A stretch of 40,634 bases of DNA from an uncultured Phocaeicola sp. (GTDB lineage: Bacteria > Bacteroidota > Bacteroidia > Bacteroidales > Bacteroidaceae). Under the pieces are notes generated by a model, which did not search any database, had not been told where the DNA came from, and saw only the letters and a list, made by a program, of their open reading frames with translations. Position numbers and translations under genes: made by a program. The stretch covers positions 1-40,634 of the forward strand of contig CANQSM010000020.1 in the NCBI GenBank assembly GCA_947626525.1, given 5' to 3'. Below are positions 10,160-18,159 of the stretch, in pieces (within the stretch, counting starts at the first letter, position 1; the number at the start of each line of letters is the position of its first letter).

Positions 10160-10197
10160 CACGGATTATAAAGATTTTATCTCTTATAATCCGTGTT
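10160..10197 (+). terminator. Hairpin terminator after rho
   Basis: 13-base arms (ACACGGATTATAA and its complement) enclose a 12-base loop that can extend the stem. It lies 46 bases after the rho stop. The downstream sequence is T-rich but has no long T run. Confidence 0.7.
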
Positions 10198-10238
10198 CGT
10201 TCATTTATAACCAACTGTCGATTTCCCGATATATACAA

Positions 10239-10280
10239 AAAAGGAAATGACATTTTCATCACAAAATGTCATTTCCTTTT
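10239..10280. terminator. Perfect 18-bp bidirectional hairpin
   Basis: Arms 10239-10256 and 10263-10280 are perfect complements around a 6-base loop (CATCAC). The arms begin with AAAAGG and end with CCTTTT, so each strand ends in T residues. It sits between the convergent genes rho and DUF3127 and can stop transcription from both sides. Confidence 0.8.
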
Positions 10281-10294
10281 CTATATTCAAATGT

Positions 10295-10675
10295 TTAAAA
10301 TGGAAGATCGTCTTTCTCGTCCGTGACACTAAAATCAGCCGGAACTTCCGGACTCGGCGGGAAAGGCATTGCATCCATAGGCTGAGAACCAACAGAAGAA
10401 GCCTCTACACGTTCAACCTTCCAAGCACGGATACTATTGAACCAACGTCCGTTCCATTCACGGGCATCAATGTCAAAAGAAACAGTAATTTCTTCGCCAG
10501 CTTGAATATGAAACTGATCTATTTTATCCGCACCAAATACCTCAAAACACATTTTACGCGGATACTGATCGTGCGTTTCAATCACATACTCCTGCGCTTT
10601 CCACTCTTTTCCTGTTGTCTTTGAAACGCCACTTTTGGGTTCAAGAACTACAATTACTTTTCCACTTAATTCCAT
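10295..10675 (-). CDS. DUF3127 OB-fold protein with SSB-like acidic tail
   Basis: A 126-residue protein of the DUF3127 family, predicted OB fold, common in Bacteroidetes. The folded part (about 1-88) runs from MELSGKVIVVLEPKSG to RWFNSIRAWKVERVE and has alternating beta strands with aromatic residues such as QEYVIETHDQYPRKMCFEVF. A flexible Pro/Ser-rich linker (about 90-115) leads to the C-terminal end DEKDDLPF. This end closely resembles the acidic tip of bacterial SSB (DDDIPF type), which recruits replication and repair proteins. The gene is convergent with rho and divergent from dnaN. Inference: an auxiliary single-strand nucleic-acid-binding protein using SSB partners. TACTTTCG on the minus strand at 10699-10706 may be part of its promoter. 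Confidence 0.8.
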   Translation of the reverse strand: MELSGKVIVVLEPKSGVSKTTGKEWKAQEYVIETHDQYPRKMCFEVFGADKIDQFHIQAGEEITVSFDIDAREWNGRWFNSIRAWKVERVEASSVGSQPMDAMPFPPSPEVPADFSVTDEKDDLPF

Positions 10676-10744
10676 TTCTAATTATTTAAATTATGTTGCG
10701 AAAGTACGATTTTCCTATATACTACACTAATTTTATACCGTTTT

Positions 10745-10778
10745 TTTGCAAAGCTTACACAATATTTTTGTAGTTTTG
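10745..10778 (+). promoter_or_regulatory. Probable dnaN promoter
   Basis: -7 element TAGTTTTG at 10771-10778 with TTTG at 10745-10748 upstream; the 22-base spacing is slightly long. Transcription would start near 10785. That leaves almost no leader before the ATG at 10791 and supports the ATG at 10818 as the dnaN start. Confidence 0.6.
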
Positions 10779-10817
10779 TAACCTAATCTAATGAACATAA
10801 ATATAAAACAAATAACT

Positions 10818-11942
10818 ATGAAGTTCATCGTTTCAAGTACAGCTTTATTCAGTCATTTACAGGCAATCAGCCGTGTTATCAATTCAAAAAACACATTGCC
10901 CATCATGGAATGTTTTCTGTTTGATATGCAGGATGGGACACTCTCTATCACAGCCTCCGATACGGAAACAACCATGATAACTTCGTTGGAAGTATCCGAA
11001 AGCGACAGTAACGGACGCTTTGCCATCGTATCCAAAACCATATTGGATGCTATGAAAGAAATTCCCGAACAGCCATTGACTTTCAATATCAATCTAGAAT
11101 CTTTAGAGATCACTGTCCAGTACATGAACGGACAATATAGTGTAGTCGGCCAAAATGCAGATGAATATCCACAACCCGCTCAATTGGGAGAGAATGCCGT
11201 ACATGTAGGCATGGCTCCAAACATTTTGCTGAGTGGTATCAACCGTTCCATTTTTGCTACAGCCGATGATGAGCTCCGTCCGGTAATGAATGGTATATAT
11301 TTCGATATTACTTCTGAGAATATCACTATGGTGGCCTCAGACGGACACAAATTGGTGCGAAACAAAAACTATGCAAGCAAAGGAACAGAAAAAGCCGCCT
11401 TTATCCTACCCAAAAAACCGGCCAACCTGCTTAAAAACGTTTTACCGAAAGAAGTGAACGAAGTAAGTATTGATTTTGATGACAGAAATGCAATCTTTAC
11501 ACTAGAAAACTACCGTATGGTATGCCGTTTAATTGAAGGGCGCTATCCGAATTACAATTCCGTAATTCCTCAAAACAATCCTTATAAAATCATTATTGAC
11601 CGCTTGGTAATGCTCAGTGCGCTACGTCGTGTATCTGTATTTTCTTCACAAGCCAGCAGCCTCATCAAATTGCGTTTACAGAAGAACCAGATAGTTATTT
11701 CTACACAAGATATCGATTTTTCGACCTCTGCCGAAGAAACCCTAAGCTGTGAATACGCTGGAAATCCGATGAGCATAGGTTTCAAAGCTCCGTTTTTGAT
11801 TGACATTTTAAACAATATCTCAGGACAAGATATCATCATAGAATTGGCAGATCCGTCCCGAGCAGGTGTTATTGTCCCAGCAGAACAAGAAGAAAACGAA
11901 GAGTTATTGATGTTGTTAATGCCTATGATGTTGAACGATTAA
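10818..11942 (+). CDS. dnaN: DNA polymerase III beta subunit (sliding clamp)
   Basis: Ring-shaped processivity clamp of replication, giving 374 residues from the chosen start. An upstream in-frame ATG (10791) would add nine residues but lies about six bases from the expected transcript start. From MKFIVSSTALFSHLQAISRV the three repeated clamp domains follow. Recognisable clamp sequences are NTLPIMECFLFD, ATDGH-like VASDGHKLV in the second domain, and the C-terminal end LLMLLMPMMLND (MPM/MLR-type terminus that lines the binding pocket). It starts a plus-strand run with the exonuclease gene (17-base gap), coaBC, recN and rlmB. dnaN is not next to dnaA here, as is common in Bacteroidetes. It is the partner for the QLELDF tail of DinB. 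Confidence 0.96.
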   Translation: MKFIVSSTALFSHLQAISRVINSKNTLPIMECFLFDMQDGTLSITASDTETTMITSLEVSESDSNGRFAIVSKTILDAMKEIPEQPLTFNINLESLEITVQYMNGQYSVVGQNADEYPQPAQLGENAVHVGMAPNILLSGINRSIFATADDELRPVMNGIYFDITSENITMVASDGHKLVRNKNYASKGTEKAAFILPKKPANLLKNVLPKEVNEVSIDFDDRNAIFTLENYRMVCRLIEGRYPNYNSVIPQNNPYKIIIDRLVMLSALRRVSVFSSQASSLIKLRLQKNQIVISTQDIDFSTSAEETLSCEYAGNPMSIGFKAPFLIDILNNISGQDIIIELADPSRAGVIVPAEQEENEELLMLLMPMMLND

Positions 11943-11959
11943 TAACCAAATATAACAGA

Positions 11960-12730
11960 ATGAATTTAAATCTTAAAAATCCTGTTGTTTTCTTTGATTT
12001 GGAAACAACAGGAACCAATATAAATTCCGATAGAATTGTAGAAATCAGTTATCTGAAGATTTACCCGAATGGAAAAGAAGAAACAAAAACCATACGCATC
12101 AACCCGGGAATGCATATACCGGAAAGCGCTACCGCCATACATGGGATCCACGATGAAGATGTGGCACACTGCCCTCGCTTCAAGGAAGTAGCCGCATTGA
12201 TAGCCCGCGATATAGAAGGTTGCGATTTGGCCGGTTTCAATTCCAATCGCTTTGATATCCCTGTATTAGCTGAAGAGTTTCTACGTGCGGATGTGGATAT
12301 TGATATGAGTAAACGCAAATTTATTGACGTGCAAGTCATATATCACAAACTGGAACAACGTACCTTATCCGCTGCCTACAAATTTTATTGTAATAAAAAT
12401 TTAGAAGATGCCCATACGGCAGAAGCTGATACGAGAGCGACGTATGAAGTGTTGAAAGCGCAACTCGATCGCTACCCGGAAGAGCTCAAGAATGATATGG
12501 CTTTCTTGTCTGAATATTCGAGCTTTAATCGTAATGTGGATTTTGCCGGGCGCATGGTATATGATGACAATGGAATAGAGGTTTTCAATTTCGGCAAATA
12601 TAAAGGAATATCAGTCGCTGAAGTCTTACGTAAAGACCCTGGATATTATAGCTGGATATTACAAGGAGACTTCACCTTGAATACCAAACAGATGTTGACG
12701 AAAATAAAACTAAAAGATGCCGGAAAATAA
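11960..12730 (+). CDS. DnaQ-like 3'-5' exonuclease with C-terminal FGKYKG module
   Basis: DEDDh exonuclease of 256 residues, related to the proofreading epsilon subunit of DNA polymerase III. The core (about 8-170) has ExoI motif Asp13/Glu15 in FFDLETTG, ExoII around GFNSNRFDIPVL, and ExoIII with His and Asp in AHTAEADTRATYE. The C-terminal part (about 205-250) holds NFGKYKGISVAEVLRKDPGY followed by WIL, a small module like DUF3820 that is often joined to exonucleases in this phylum. It lies 17 bases after dnaN, which suggests that clamp and exonuclease are made together. Whether it is the replicative proofreading subunit or a repair nuclease is not settled. Its end runs a few bases past an upstream candidate start of coaBC. 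Confidence 0.88.
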   Translation: MNLNLKNPVVFFDLETTGTNINSDRIVEISYLKIYPNGKEETKTIRINPGMHIPESATAIHGIHDEDVAHCPRFKEVAALIARDIEGCDLAGFNSNRFDIPVLAEEFLRADVDIDMSKRKFIDVQVIYHKLEQRTLSAAYKFYCNKNLEDAHTAEADTRATYEVLKAQLDRYPEELKNDMAFLSEYSSFNRNVDFAGRMVYDDNGIEVFNFGKYKGISVAEVLRKDPGYYSWILQGDFTLNTKQMLTKIKLKDAGK

Positions 12731-12752
12731 TTTCCCGTTTGATAAAGTACAT

Positions 12753-13964
12753 ATGTTACAAGGGAAAAAAATTGTATTAGGAATTACCGGAAGCATTGCT
12801 GTCTACAAAGCGGCTTATCTTATCCGAGGACTTATCAAACGGGGAGCGGAAGTACAAGTAGTGATTACGCCTTCCGGAAAAGAATTTATAACACCTATTA
12901 CACTGTCTGCACTAACAAGTAAGCCTGTTATCAGTGATTTTTTCGCCCAACGTGACGGCACATGGAACAGTCACGTGGCACTTGGTTTATGGGCTGATGC
13001 CATGATTATCGCTCCTGCGACAGCTTCTACCATCGGTAAGATGGCCAACGGTATAGCTGATAATATGCTGATTACCACCTATCTCTCCATGAAAGCTCCT
13101 GTATTCATAGCACCGGCCATGGACTTAGATATGTTTGCCCATCTTTCTACACAAAGAAATCTGGAAACTCTCCGCTCATACGGAAATTACATTATAGAAC
13201 CCGGAGAAGGAGAATTAGCCAGCCATTTAGTAGGAAAAGGGCGTATGGAAGAACCAGAGAATATAATCAAGGTATTGGAAAACCATTTCAGTTCGAATAG
13301 CGAACTGACAAAAAAAAAAGTAATGATAACGGCCGGACCAACCTATGAAAAAATTGACCCTGTAAGATTCATAGGAAACTATTCTTCAGGCAAAATGGGA
13401 TATGCGCTGGCCGAAGAATGCGCTTCTCGGGGAGCAGAGGTAATCTTAATCAGTGGTCCGGTACAACTCAGGACGAAACATCCAGGCATCCAGACAATTC
13501 AGGTAGAAAGTGCTGAAGAGATGTACAAAGCTGCCATTCAAAACTATCCACAGACCGATGCCGCCATCTTATGTGCTGCTGTAGCAGACTTTACCCCGAC
13601 ACACACAGCCGAACAGAAAATCAAGCGAGAAAAAAAAGACTTGATTATACAATTAAAACCCACACAAGACATTGCAGCATCATTGGGACAAATAAAGAAA
13701 AAAGGGCAAGTCCTGGTTGGTTTTGCTTTGGAAACACACAATGAACAACAAAATGCTCAGGAAAAGCTACGATGTAAAAATTTCGATTTCATCGTGTTGA
13801 ATTCCCTGAATGATAAAGGTGCCGGTTTCCAGTGCGATACCAACAAGATTACAATTATCGACAAAGAAAACCAGGATATTTATCCACTTAAGCCTAAAAC
13901 AGAAGTAGCGAAAGATATCATCAATCGCCTTTGTATAGAATTGAACCAACAGGAAGATTTATAA
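12753..13964 (+). CDS. coaBC: CoaBC, bifunctional coenzyme A biosynthesis enzyme
   Basis: Phosphopantothenate-cysteine ligase plus phosphopantothenoylcysteine decarboxylase, two consecutive steps of coenzyme A synthesis; 403 residues from the ATG at 12753. The N-terminal flavoprotein (CoaC) has GITGSIAVYKAAYLIRG, the catalytic histidine in NSHVALGLWADAM, and the APAMDLDMF flavin/substrate segment. The C-terminal CoaB domain has TAGPTYEKIDPVRFIGNYSS, the AAVADF segment and IKREKKD. An in-frame ATG at 12717 overlaps the exonuclease gene and would add 12 residues; 12753 matches the usual start MLQGKKIVLGITGS. The stop is 4 bases before recN, a conserved neighbour. Confidence 0.95.
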   Translation: MLQGKKIVLGITGSIAVYKAAYLIRGLIKRGAEVQVVITPSGKEFITPITLSALTSKPVISDFFAQRDGTWNSHVALGLWADAMIIAPATASTIGKMANGIADNMLITTYLSMKAPVFIAPAMDLDMFAHLSTQRNLETLRSYGNYIIEPGEGELASHLVGKGRMEEPENIIKVLENHFSSNSELTKKKVMITAGPTYEKIDPVRFIGNYSSGKMGYALAEECASRGAEVILISGPVQLRTKHPGIQTIQVESAEEMYKAAIQNYPQTDAAILCAAVADFTPTHTAEQKIKREKKDLIIQLKPTQDIAASLGQIKKKGQVLVGFALETHNEQQNAQEKLRCKNFDFIVLNSLNDKGAGFQCDTNKITIIDKENQDIYPLKPKTEVAKDIINRLCIELNQQEDL

Positions 13965-13968
13965 GAGT

Positions 13969-15630
13969 ATGTTGCAATCACTTTATATTCAGAACTACGC
14001 TCTGATAGATACATTAGATATCCGTTTTGATACCGGCTTCTCCGTCATTACCGGTGAAACCGGTGCAGGAAAATCCATCATTCTCGGAGCCATCGGTTTG
14101 TTGCTCGGACAAAGGGCTGACAGCAAAGCCATTAAAAACGGATCATCCCGATGTATTGTAGAAGCACGTTTTCAAATTTCAGCGTACCATCTGGAAAAAT
14201 TTTTTGAGGAAAACGACTTGGAATATGACAGTGAGGAATGTATCATACGTCGAGAAGTTCTTTCTTCCGGTAAAAGCCGGGCTTTCATCAATGATACACC
14301 GGCTTCCCTATATCAAATGAAAGAACTGGGAGAAAAATTAATAGATATACATTCTCAGCATCAAAACCTGTTGCTGAATACAGAAGGATTCCAACTGAAT
14401 GTTGTGGATTTAGTGGCTCAAAATCAGCAGACTCTGTCAGATTACAAGCATTGGTTTTATTCCTATAAAGAGTGTTGCCAGACATTGAAAGAAACAATCG
14501 AAGCTGCAGAAAAAAACAAAGCCGACGAAGATTATGTCCGCTTCCAGTTAGAGCAACTGGAAGAAGCAAAGCTATATGACGGTGAACAGGAAGAACTGGA
14601 ACAGGAAGAGGAATTACTGACTCATGCGGAAGAAATCAAAGCCGGATTATATAAAGTAGAAGGTACTTTTTCATCTGAGGAACAAAGTATCCTATCTAAT
14701 CTTAAAGAAGCATTGAATACTTTACGCTGCCTGAATTCCATCTATCCAATAACTGCAGAATTATCGGATAGATTGGAAAACAGTTATATAGAATTAAAGG
14801 ATATAGAGCAGGAAATAAGCCGCCTGAACGAAAACATGGAATTCAATCCGGAACGGTTAGAAAGGGTAAACGAACGACTAAACATTATCTATTCATTACA
14901 ACAAAAACATAGAGTAAAAACAGTAAAAGAACTACTTGGCATTACTGAGTCATACCGGATACGGCTGAACGCCATCACCTCTTCGGACGATTCAATCGCA
15001 GAATTAACTGCAAAAAAAGACAAGTTATACAAACAAGTACTCAAATTAGCAACGGAATTGACCAAACAGCGTAAAAGTGCGGCGAAAGAGATCGAAAAAC
15101 AGATGCAAGCCCGACTTATTCCGTTAGGTATGCCTAATGTGCAGTTCAAAGTAGAACTTGCTCCCAGCAAAGAACCGGATTCAAACGGAATGGACAAGAT
15201 TTCTTTCCTTTTCTCAGCCAATAAAAACGGTACCTTACAGAATGTTGCAGCCATTGCTTCAGGAGGAGAAGTTGCCCGCGTAATGCTTTCCATTAAAGCT
15301 TTAATAGCCGGGACCATGAATCTGCCCACTATCATTTTTGATGAGATTGATACGGGAGTTTCCGGCGAAATAGCTGAGAAAATGGCTCACATCATGCAAG
15401 AAATGGGACAAAATGGACGTCAAGTCATCAGCATTACACATTTGCCACAAATAGCTTCTTTAGGAACTACCCATTATAAAGTATACAAACAAGATAGCGA
15501 GACTGGAACAAGTAGTCATATACGTAAGTTAACAGAAGAAGAAAGAGTAGACGAAATAGCCCACATGTTAAGTGGAAGTACACTTACCGAAGCCGCTATA
15601 AACAATGCAAAAGCATTGCTGAAACATTAA
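13969..15630 (+). CDS. recN: DNA repair protein RecN
   Basis: SMC-like ATPase for double-strand break repair, 553 residues. The N-terminal half-domain has Walker A GETGAGKSIILGAIGLLLGQ near residue 25. A long helical coiled coil (about 150-370) contains Glu/Lys-rich stretches. The C-terminal half-domain has the signature ASGGEVARVMLSIKAL, Walker B TIIFDEIDTGVSG and the histidine switch in ISITHLPQIASLG. The start lies 4 bases after the coaBC stop, so the two are probably translated from one message. No separate LexA-type control site was seen. Confidence 0.96.
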   Translation: MLQSLYIQNYALIDTLDIRFDTGFSVITGETGAGKSIILGAIGLLLGQRADSKAIKNGSSRCIVEARFQISAYHLEKFFEENDLEYDSEECIIRREVLSSGKSRAFINDTPASLYQMKELGEKLIDIHSQHQNLLLNTEGFQLNVVDLVAQNQQTLSDYKHWFYSYKECCQTLKETIEAAEKNKADEDYVRFQLEQLEEAKLYDGEQEELEQEEELLTHAEEIKAGLYKVEGTFSSEEQSILSNLKEALNTLRCLNSIYPITAELSDRLENSYIELKDIEQEISRLNENMEFNPERLERVNERLNIIYSLQQKHRVKTVKELLGITESYRIRLNAITSSDDSIAELTAKKDKLYKQVLKLATELTKQRKSAAKEIEKQMQARLIPLGMPNVQFKVELAPSKEPDSNGMDKISFLFSANKNGTLQNVAAIASGGEVARVMLSIKALIAGTMNLPTIIFDEIDTGVSGEIAEKMAHIMQEMGQNGRQVISITHLPQIASLGTTHYKVYKQDSETGTSSHIRKLTEEERVDEIAHMLSGSTLTEAAINNAKALLKH

Positions 15631-15641
15631 AAGGACAATTT

Positions 15642-16391
15642 ATGATAACAGAAAAAAATGAAATGATTTTCGGAGTCCGGGCTGTAATAGAAGCCATCGA
15701 AGCCGGAAAAGAAATTGATAAAGTCTTAGTAAAAAGAGACATACAAAGTGAACTTTCCAAAGAGTTATTCACTGCTTTGAAAAGCACTCTCATTCCCGTA
15801 CAGCGTGTCCCGGTCGAACGAATCAACCGGATTACCCGCAAAAACCATCAGGGAGTCGTTGCATTTATTTCAGCCATTACATATCAACACACAGAAGATC
15901 TTGTTCCCACTTTATTTGAAGAAGGAAAAAGTCCGATATTCGTTATGCTTGACGGAATAACGGATGTACGGAATTTCGGTGCAATTGCCCGTACATGTCA
16001 TTGTGCAGGAATTGACGCTATCATCATTCCAGCTAAAAACAGTGTCAGTGTAAATGCCGATGCGATGAAAACCTCGGCCGGTGCATTGCACACTTTACCA
16101 GTTTGCCGTGAGCAAAGTATTACCTCTACCATCCGCTATTTGAAAGAGTGCGGATTCAAAATTGTAGCCGCTACCGAGAAAGGAGATTACGATTATACCA
16201 AGGCTAATTATCAAGATCCCGTTTGTATTATCATGGGGGCGGAAGATACAGGCGTGCCTTATGAACACCTGACCTTGTGCGATGAACGGATAAAAATACC
16301 CATGTTCGGACATATCGAGTCTTTAAATGTATCAGTTGCTGCCGGTATTTTAATATACGAAGCTATCAGACAACGTGGATTCAAAGAATAA
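15642..16391 (+). CDS. rlmB: RlmB-type 23S rRNA 2'-O-methyltransferase
   Basis: SPOUT/TrmH-family methyltransferase, 249 residues. Family members use S-adenosylmethionine to 2'-O-methylate a guanosine of 23S rRNA (G2251 in E. coli). The N-terminal substrate-binding domain begins MIFGVRAVIEAIEAG, and the knotted catalytic domain has DGITDVRNFGAIARTCHCAG, IIMGAEDTGVPYEHL and the final motif ESLNVSVAAGILIYE. The gene follows recN by 11 bases and precedes the pseudoprotease/TPR gene by 14, so it belongs to the dnaN-recN run. Met8 is an alternative start with little effect on the fold. The exact target nucleotide is inferred from family. Confidence 0.93.
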   Translation: MITEKNEMIFGVRAVIEAIEAGKEIDKVLVKRDIQSELSKELFTALKSTLIPVQRVPVERINRITRKNHQGVVAFISAITYQHTEDLVPTLFEEGKSPIFVMLDGITDVRNFGAIARTCHCAGIDAIIIPAKNSVSVNADAMKTSAGALHTLPVCREQSITSTIRYLKECGFKIVAATEKGDYDYTKANYQDPVCIIMGAEDTGVPYEHLTLCDERIKIPMFGHIESLNVSVAAGILIYEAIRQRGFKE

Positions 16392-16405
16392 ATATAAATG
16401 AAGAT

Positions 16406-18091
16406 ATGAAAAAACTATTATTTATAACCCTATGCATGCTGACGAGCACATTCAGCATGGCACAGACTCCCGGATGGACGGAAAAAGCCAAGAAATCGGT
16501 ATTCTCCATCATTACTTATGGCGGTGATGACAAGATAATGAATACCGGAAATGGTTTCTATATTGATGAAAACGGTACCGGTGTATCAGACTATGCACTT
16601 TTTAAAGGGGCCAAGCGTGCCGTCATCGTAGATGCTGAGGGAAAACAATATCCGGTGGATTGCATATTGGGAGCCAATGAAATTTATGACGTAGTAAAAT
16701 TTCGTATCAAAGCGGATAAAAAGACATCGGCCCTGCCCATAGCGCAAACCGCTCCGGCAAAAGGAGCCACAGTCTATTTGTTACCGTATTCTACCCAAAA
16801 ACAAAATACGCTGCAAAGTGGTACAGTGGAAGAAGTGGCTGACATCGAAGGAGGCGACAAGTATTATACCCTCCATCTGAATACAACGGATAAAATGGTC
16901 AGCTGCCCGGTTACCGACGTAAATGGAGAGGCGATAGGACTGATTCAAAACGTCACCTCCGAAGCCGGTCAAAGTTGTTATGCCATAGGAGCAACCTTTG
17001 CTGCACGCCTTTCATTAAATGCTCTTTCAGGTAATGATTATGCGCTTAATAACATAGGTATTAAAAAAGGGCTTCCCGAAAAAGAGGATCAGGCACTTGT
17101 TTACCTATATATGATTGCCAATTCGCTCAACGCCGATGAGTACATTCAGCTCCTCAATGAGTTTCTCATCCAGTTTCCTGACAGTTCGGAAGGTTATCTG
17201 CGCCGGGCCACGGCATATATAGACCATCATAAAGATAATGAACATTACGCATTGGCAGAAAAGGATCTGGAAAAGGCACTTGAAAAAGCAGAGAAAAAGG
17301 ATGACATGCTTTACAATATCAGCAAAATCTATTTGCTGGCTTCTACTCCGGATTTTACCTACAAGGACTGGAATGGAGAAAAAGCACTGCAAACCATACA
17401 GCAAGCCATAGCCATTAATCCTCTGCCTATCTATATCCAACAAGAAGGAGATATTTATTATGCACTGAAAAATTATGAGAAGGCATTCGAAAGCTATGAC
17501 AAAGTCAACCACTCGACCATGGTTTCCGAAATCAGCTTGTTCAGCGCAGCTAAAGCCAAACAAATGGCCGGAGCCAACGAGGAAGCGCTGGCACTGATGG
17601 ACAGCACAATAACCCACTTCGGAACTCCACTCACCACCAAAGCCGCACCTTATCTATTTCAACGGGCACAGATGCGTGCCGAAATGAAAAGGTATCGGCC
17701 GGCTGTTGCCGATTACAACGAATATTACAAACTACTTGGAGGAAAAGTAAGCGCCTTATTCTATTTTAGCCGGGAACAAGCGGAAATGCAGACGCGCATG
17801 TACCAACAAGCACTGGATGACATAAGAAAAGCTGTTGAACTTGCTCCTGAAGAGCCTGTCTATCTGATTGAGCTAACGTCCGCCTATATACGTTTTAACC
17901 AGTTGGACGATGCCATGGAAGTTTCCCGGAAAGGCATTGCCTTAGCTCCCGAAAACCCGGATTTTTATCGCATGTTAGGATATTGTCAAGTACAATCCGG
18001 ACAAAAAGAAGAAGGAAAGAAGAACCTTCTCAAAGCCAAAGAACTGGGAGACCCCAATGCGGGCGTATTAATCGAAAAATACTGCAAATAG
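16406..18091 (+). CDS. Secreted trypsin-fold pseudoprotease with TPR repeats
   Basis: Exported 561-residue protein. Signal peptide MKKLLFITLCMLTSTFSMAQ is followed by a trypsin-like domain (about 25-205), recognised from NTGNGFYIDENGTGVSDYAL, YDVVKFRI and DVNGEAIGLIQ. These match the His, Asp and post-Ser strands of S1C proteases. The catalytic histidine is absent (SDYAL where TNYHV-like sequence is expected), and no GNSGG-type serine loop exists (VSCPVTDVNG). Only the aspartate position is kept, so it is probably not a protease. From about 230 to the end there are TPR-like helices, such as ALEKAEKKDDMLYNISKIYL and AVELAPEEPVYLIELTSAYI. Inference: a periplasmic or surface scaffold. It ends the dnaN run and is convergent with tilS. 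Confidence 0.78.
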   Translation: MKKLLFITLCMLTSTFSMAQTPGWTEKAKKSVFSIITYGGDDKIMNTGNGFYIDENGTGVSDYALFKGAKRAVIVDAEGKQYPVDCILGANEIYDVVKFRIKADKKTSALPIAQTAPAKGATVYLLPYSTQKQNTLQSGTVEEVADIEGGDKYYTLHLNTTDKMVSCPVTDVNGEAIGLIQNVTSEAGQSCYAIGATFAARLSLNALSGNDYALNNIGIKKGLPEKEDQALVYLYMIANSLNADEYIQLLNEFLIQFPDSSEGYLRRATAYIDHHKDNEHYALAEKDLEKALEKAEKKDDMLYNISKIYLLASTPDFTYKDWNGEKALQTIQQAIAINPLPIYIQQEGDIYYALKNYEKAFESYDKVNHSTMVSEISLFSAAKAKQMAGANEEALALMDSTITHFGTPLTTKAAPYLFQRAQMRAEMKRYRPAVADYNEYYKLLGGKVSALFYFSREQAEMQTRMYQQALDDIRKAVELAPEEPVYLIELTSAYIRFNQLDDAMEVSRKGIALAPENPDFYRMLGYCQVQSGQKEEGKKNLLKAKELGDPNAGVLIEKYCK

Positions 18092-18112
18092 GAATATTCC
18101 CACAAGTAAAGC

Positions 18113-18159
18113 ATCACCGAATAGCACAGGAACATAAATGTACAGTTCAATTCGGTGAT
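18113..18159. terminator. Inverted repeat between the TPR gene and tilS
   Basis: ATCACCGAAT at 18113-18122 pairs with ATTCGGTGAT at 18150-18159 across 27 bases. The right arm overlaps the last codons of tilS, so the hairpin could terminate the plus-strand transcript. No T run follows, so the role is uncertain. Confidence 0.4.

Noticed and set aside
10791-10817. Longer dnaN start at 10791
   Set aside because: It would leave almost no leader after the promoter and adds nine residues that are not typical of DnaN.
14889-15335. 148-codon minus-strand frame opposite recN
   Set aside because: Shadow of the recN C-terminal domain.
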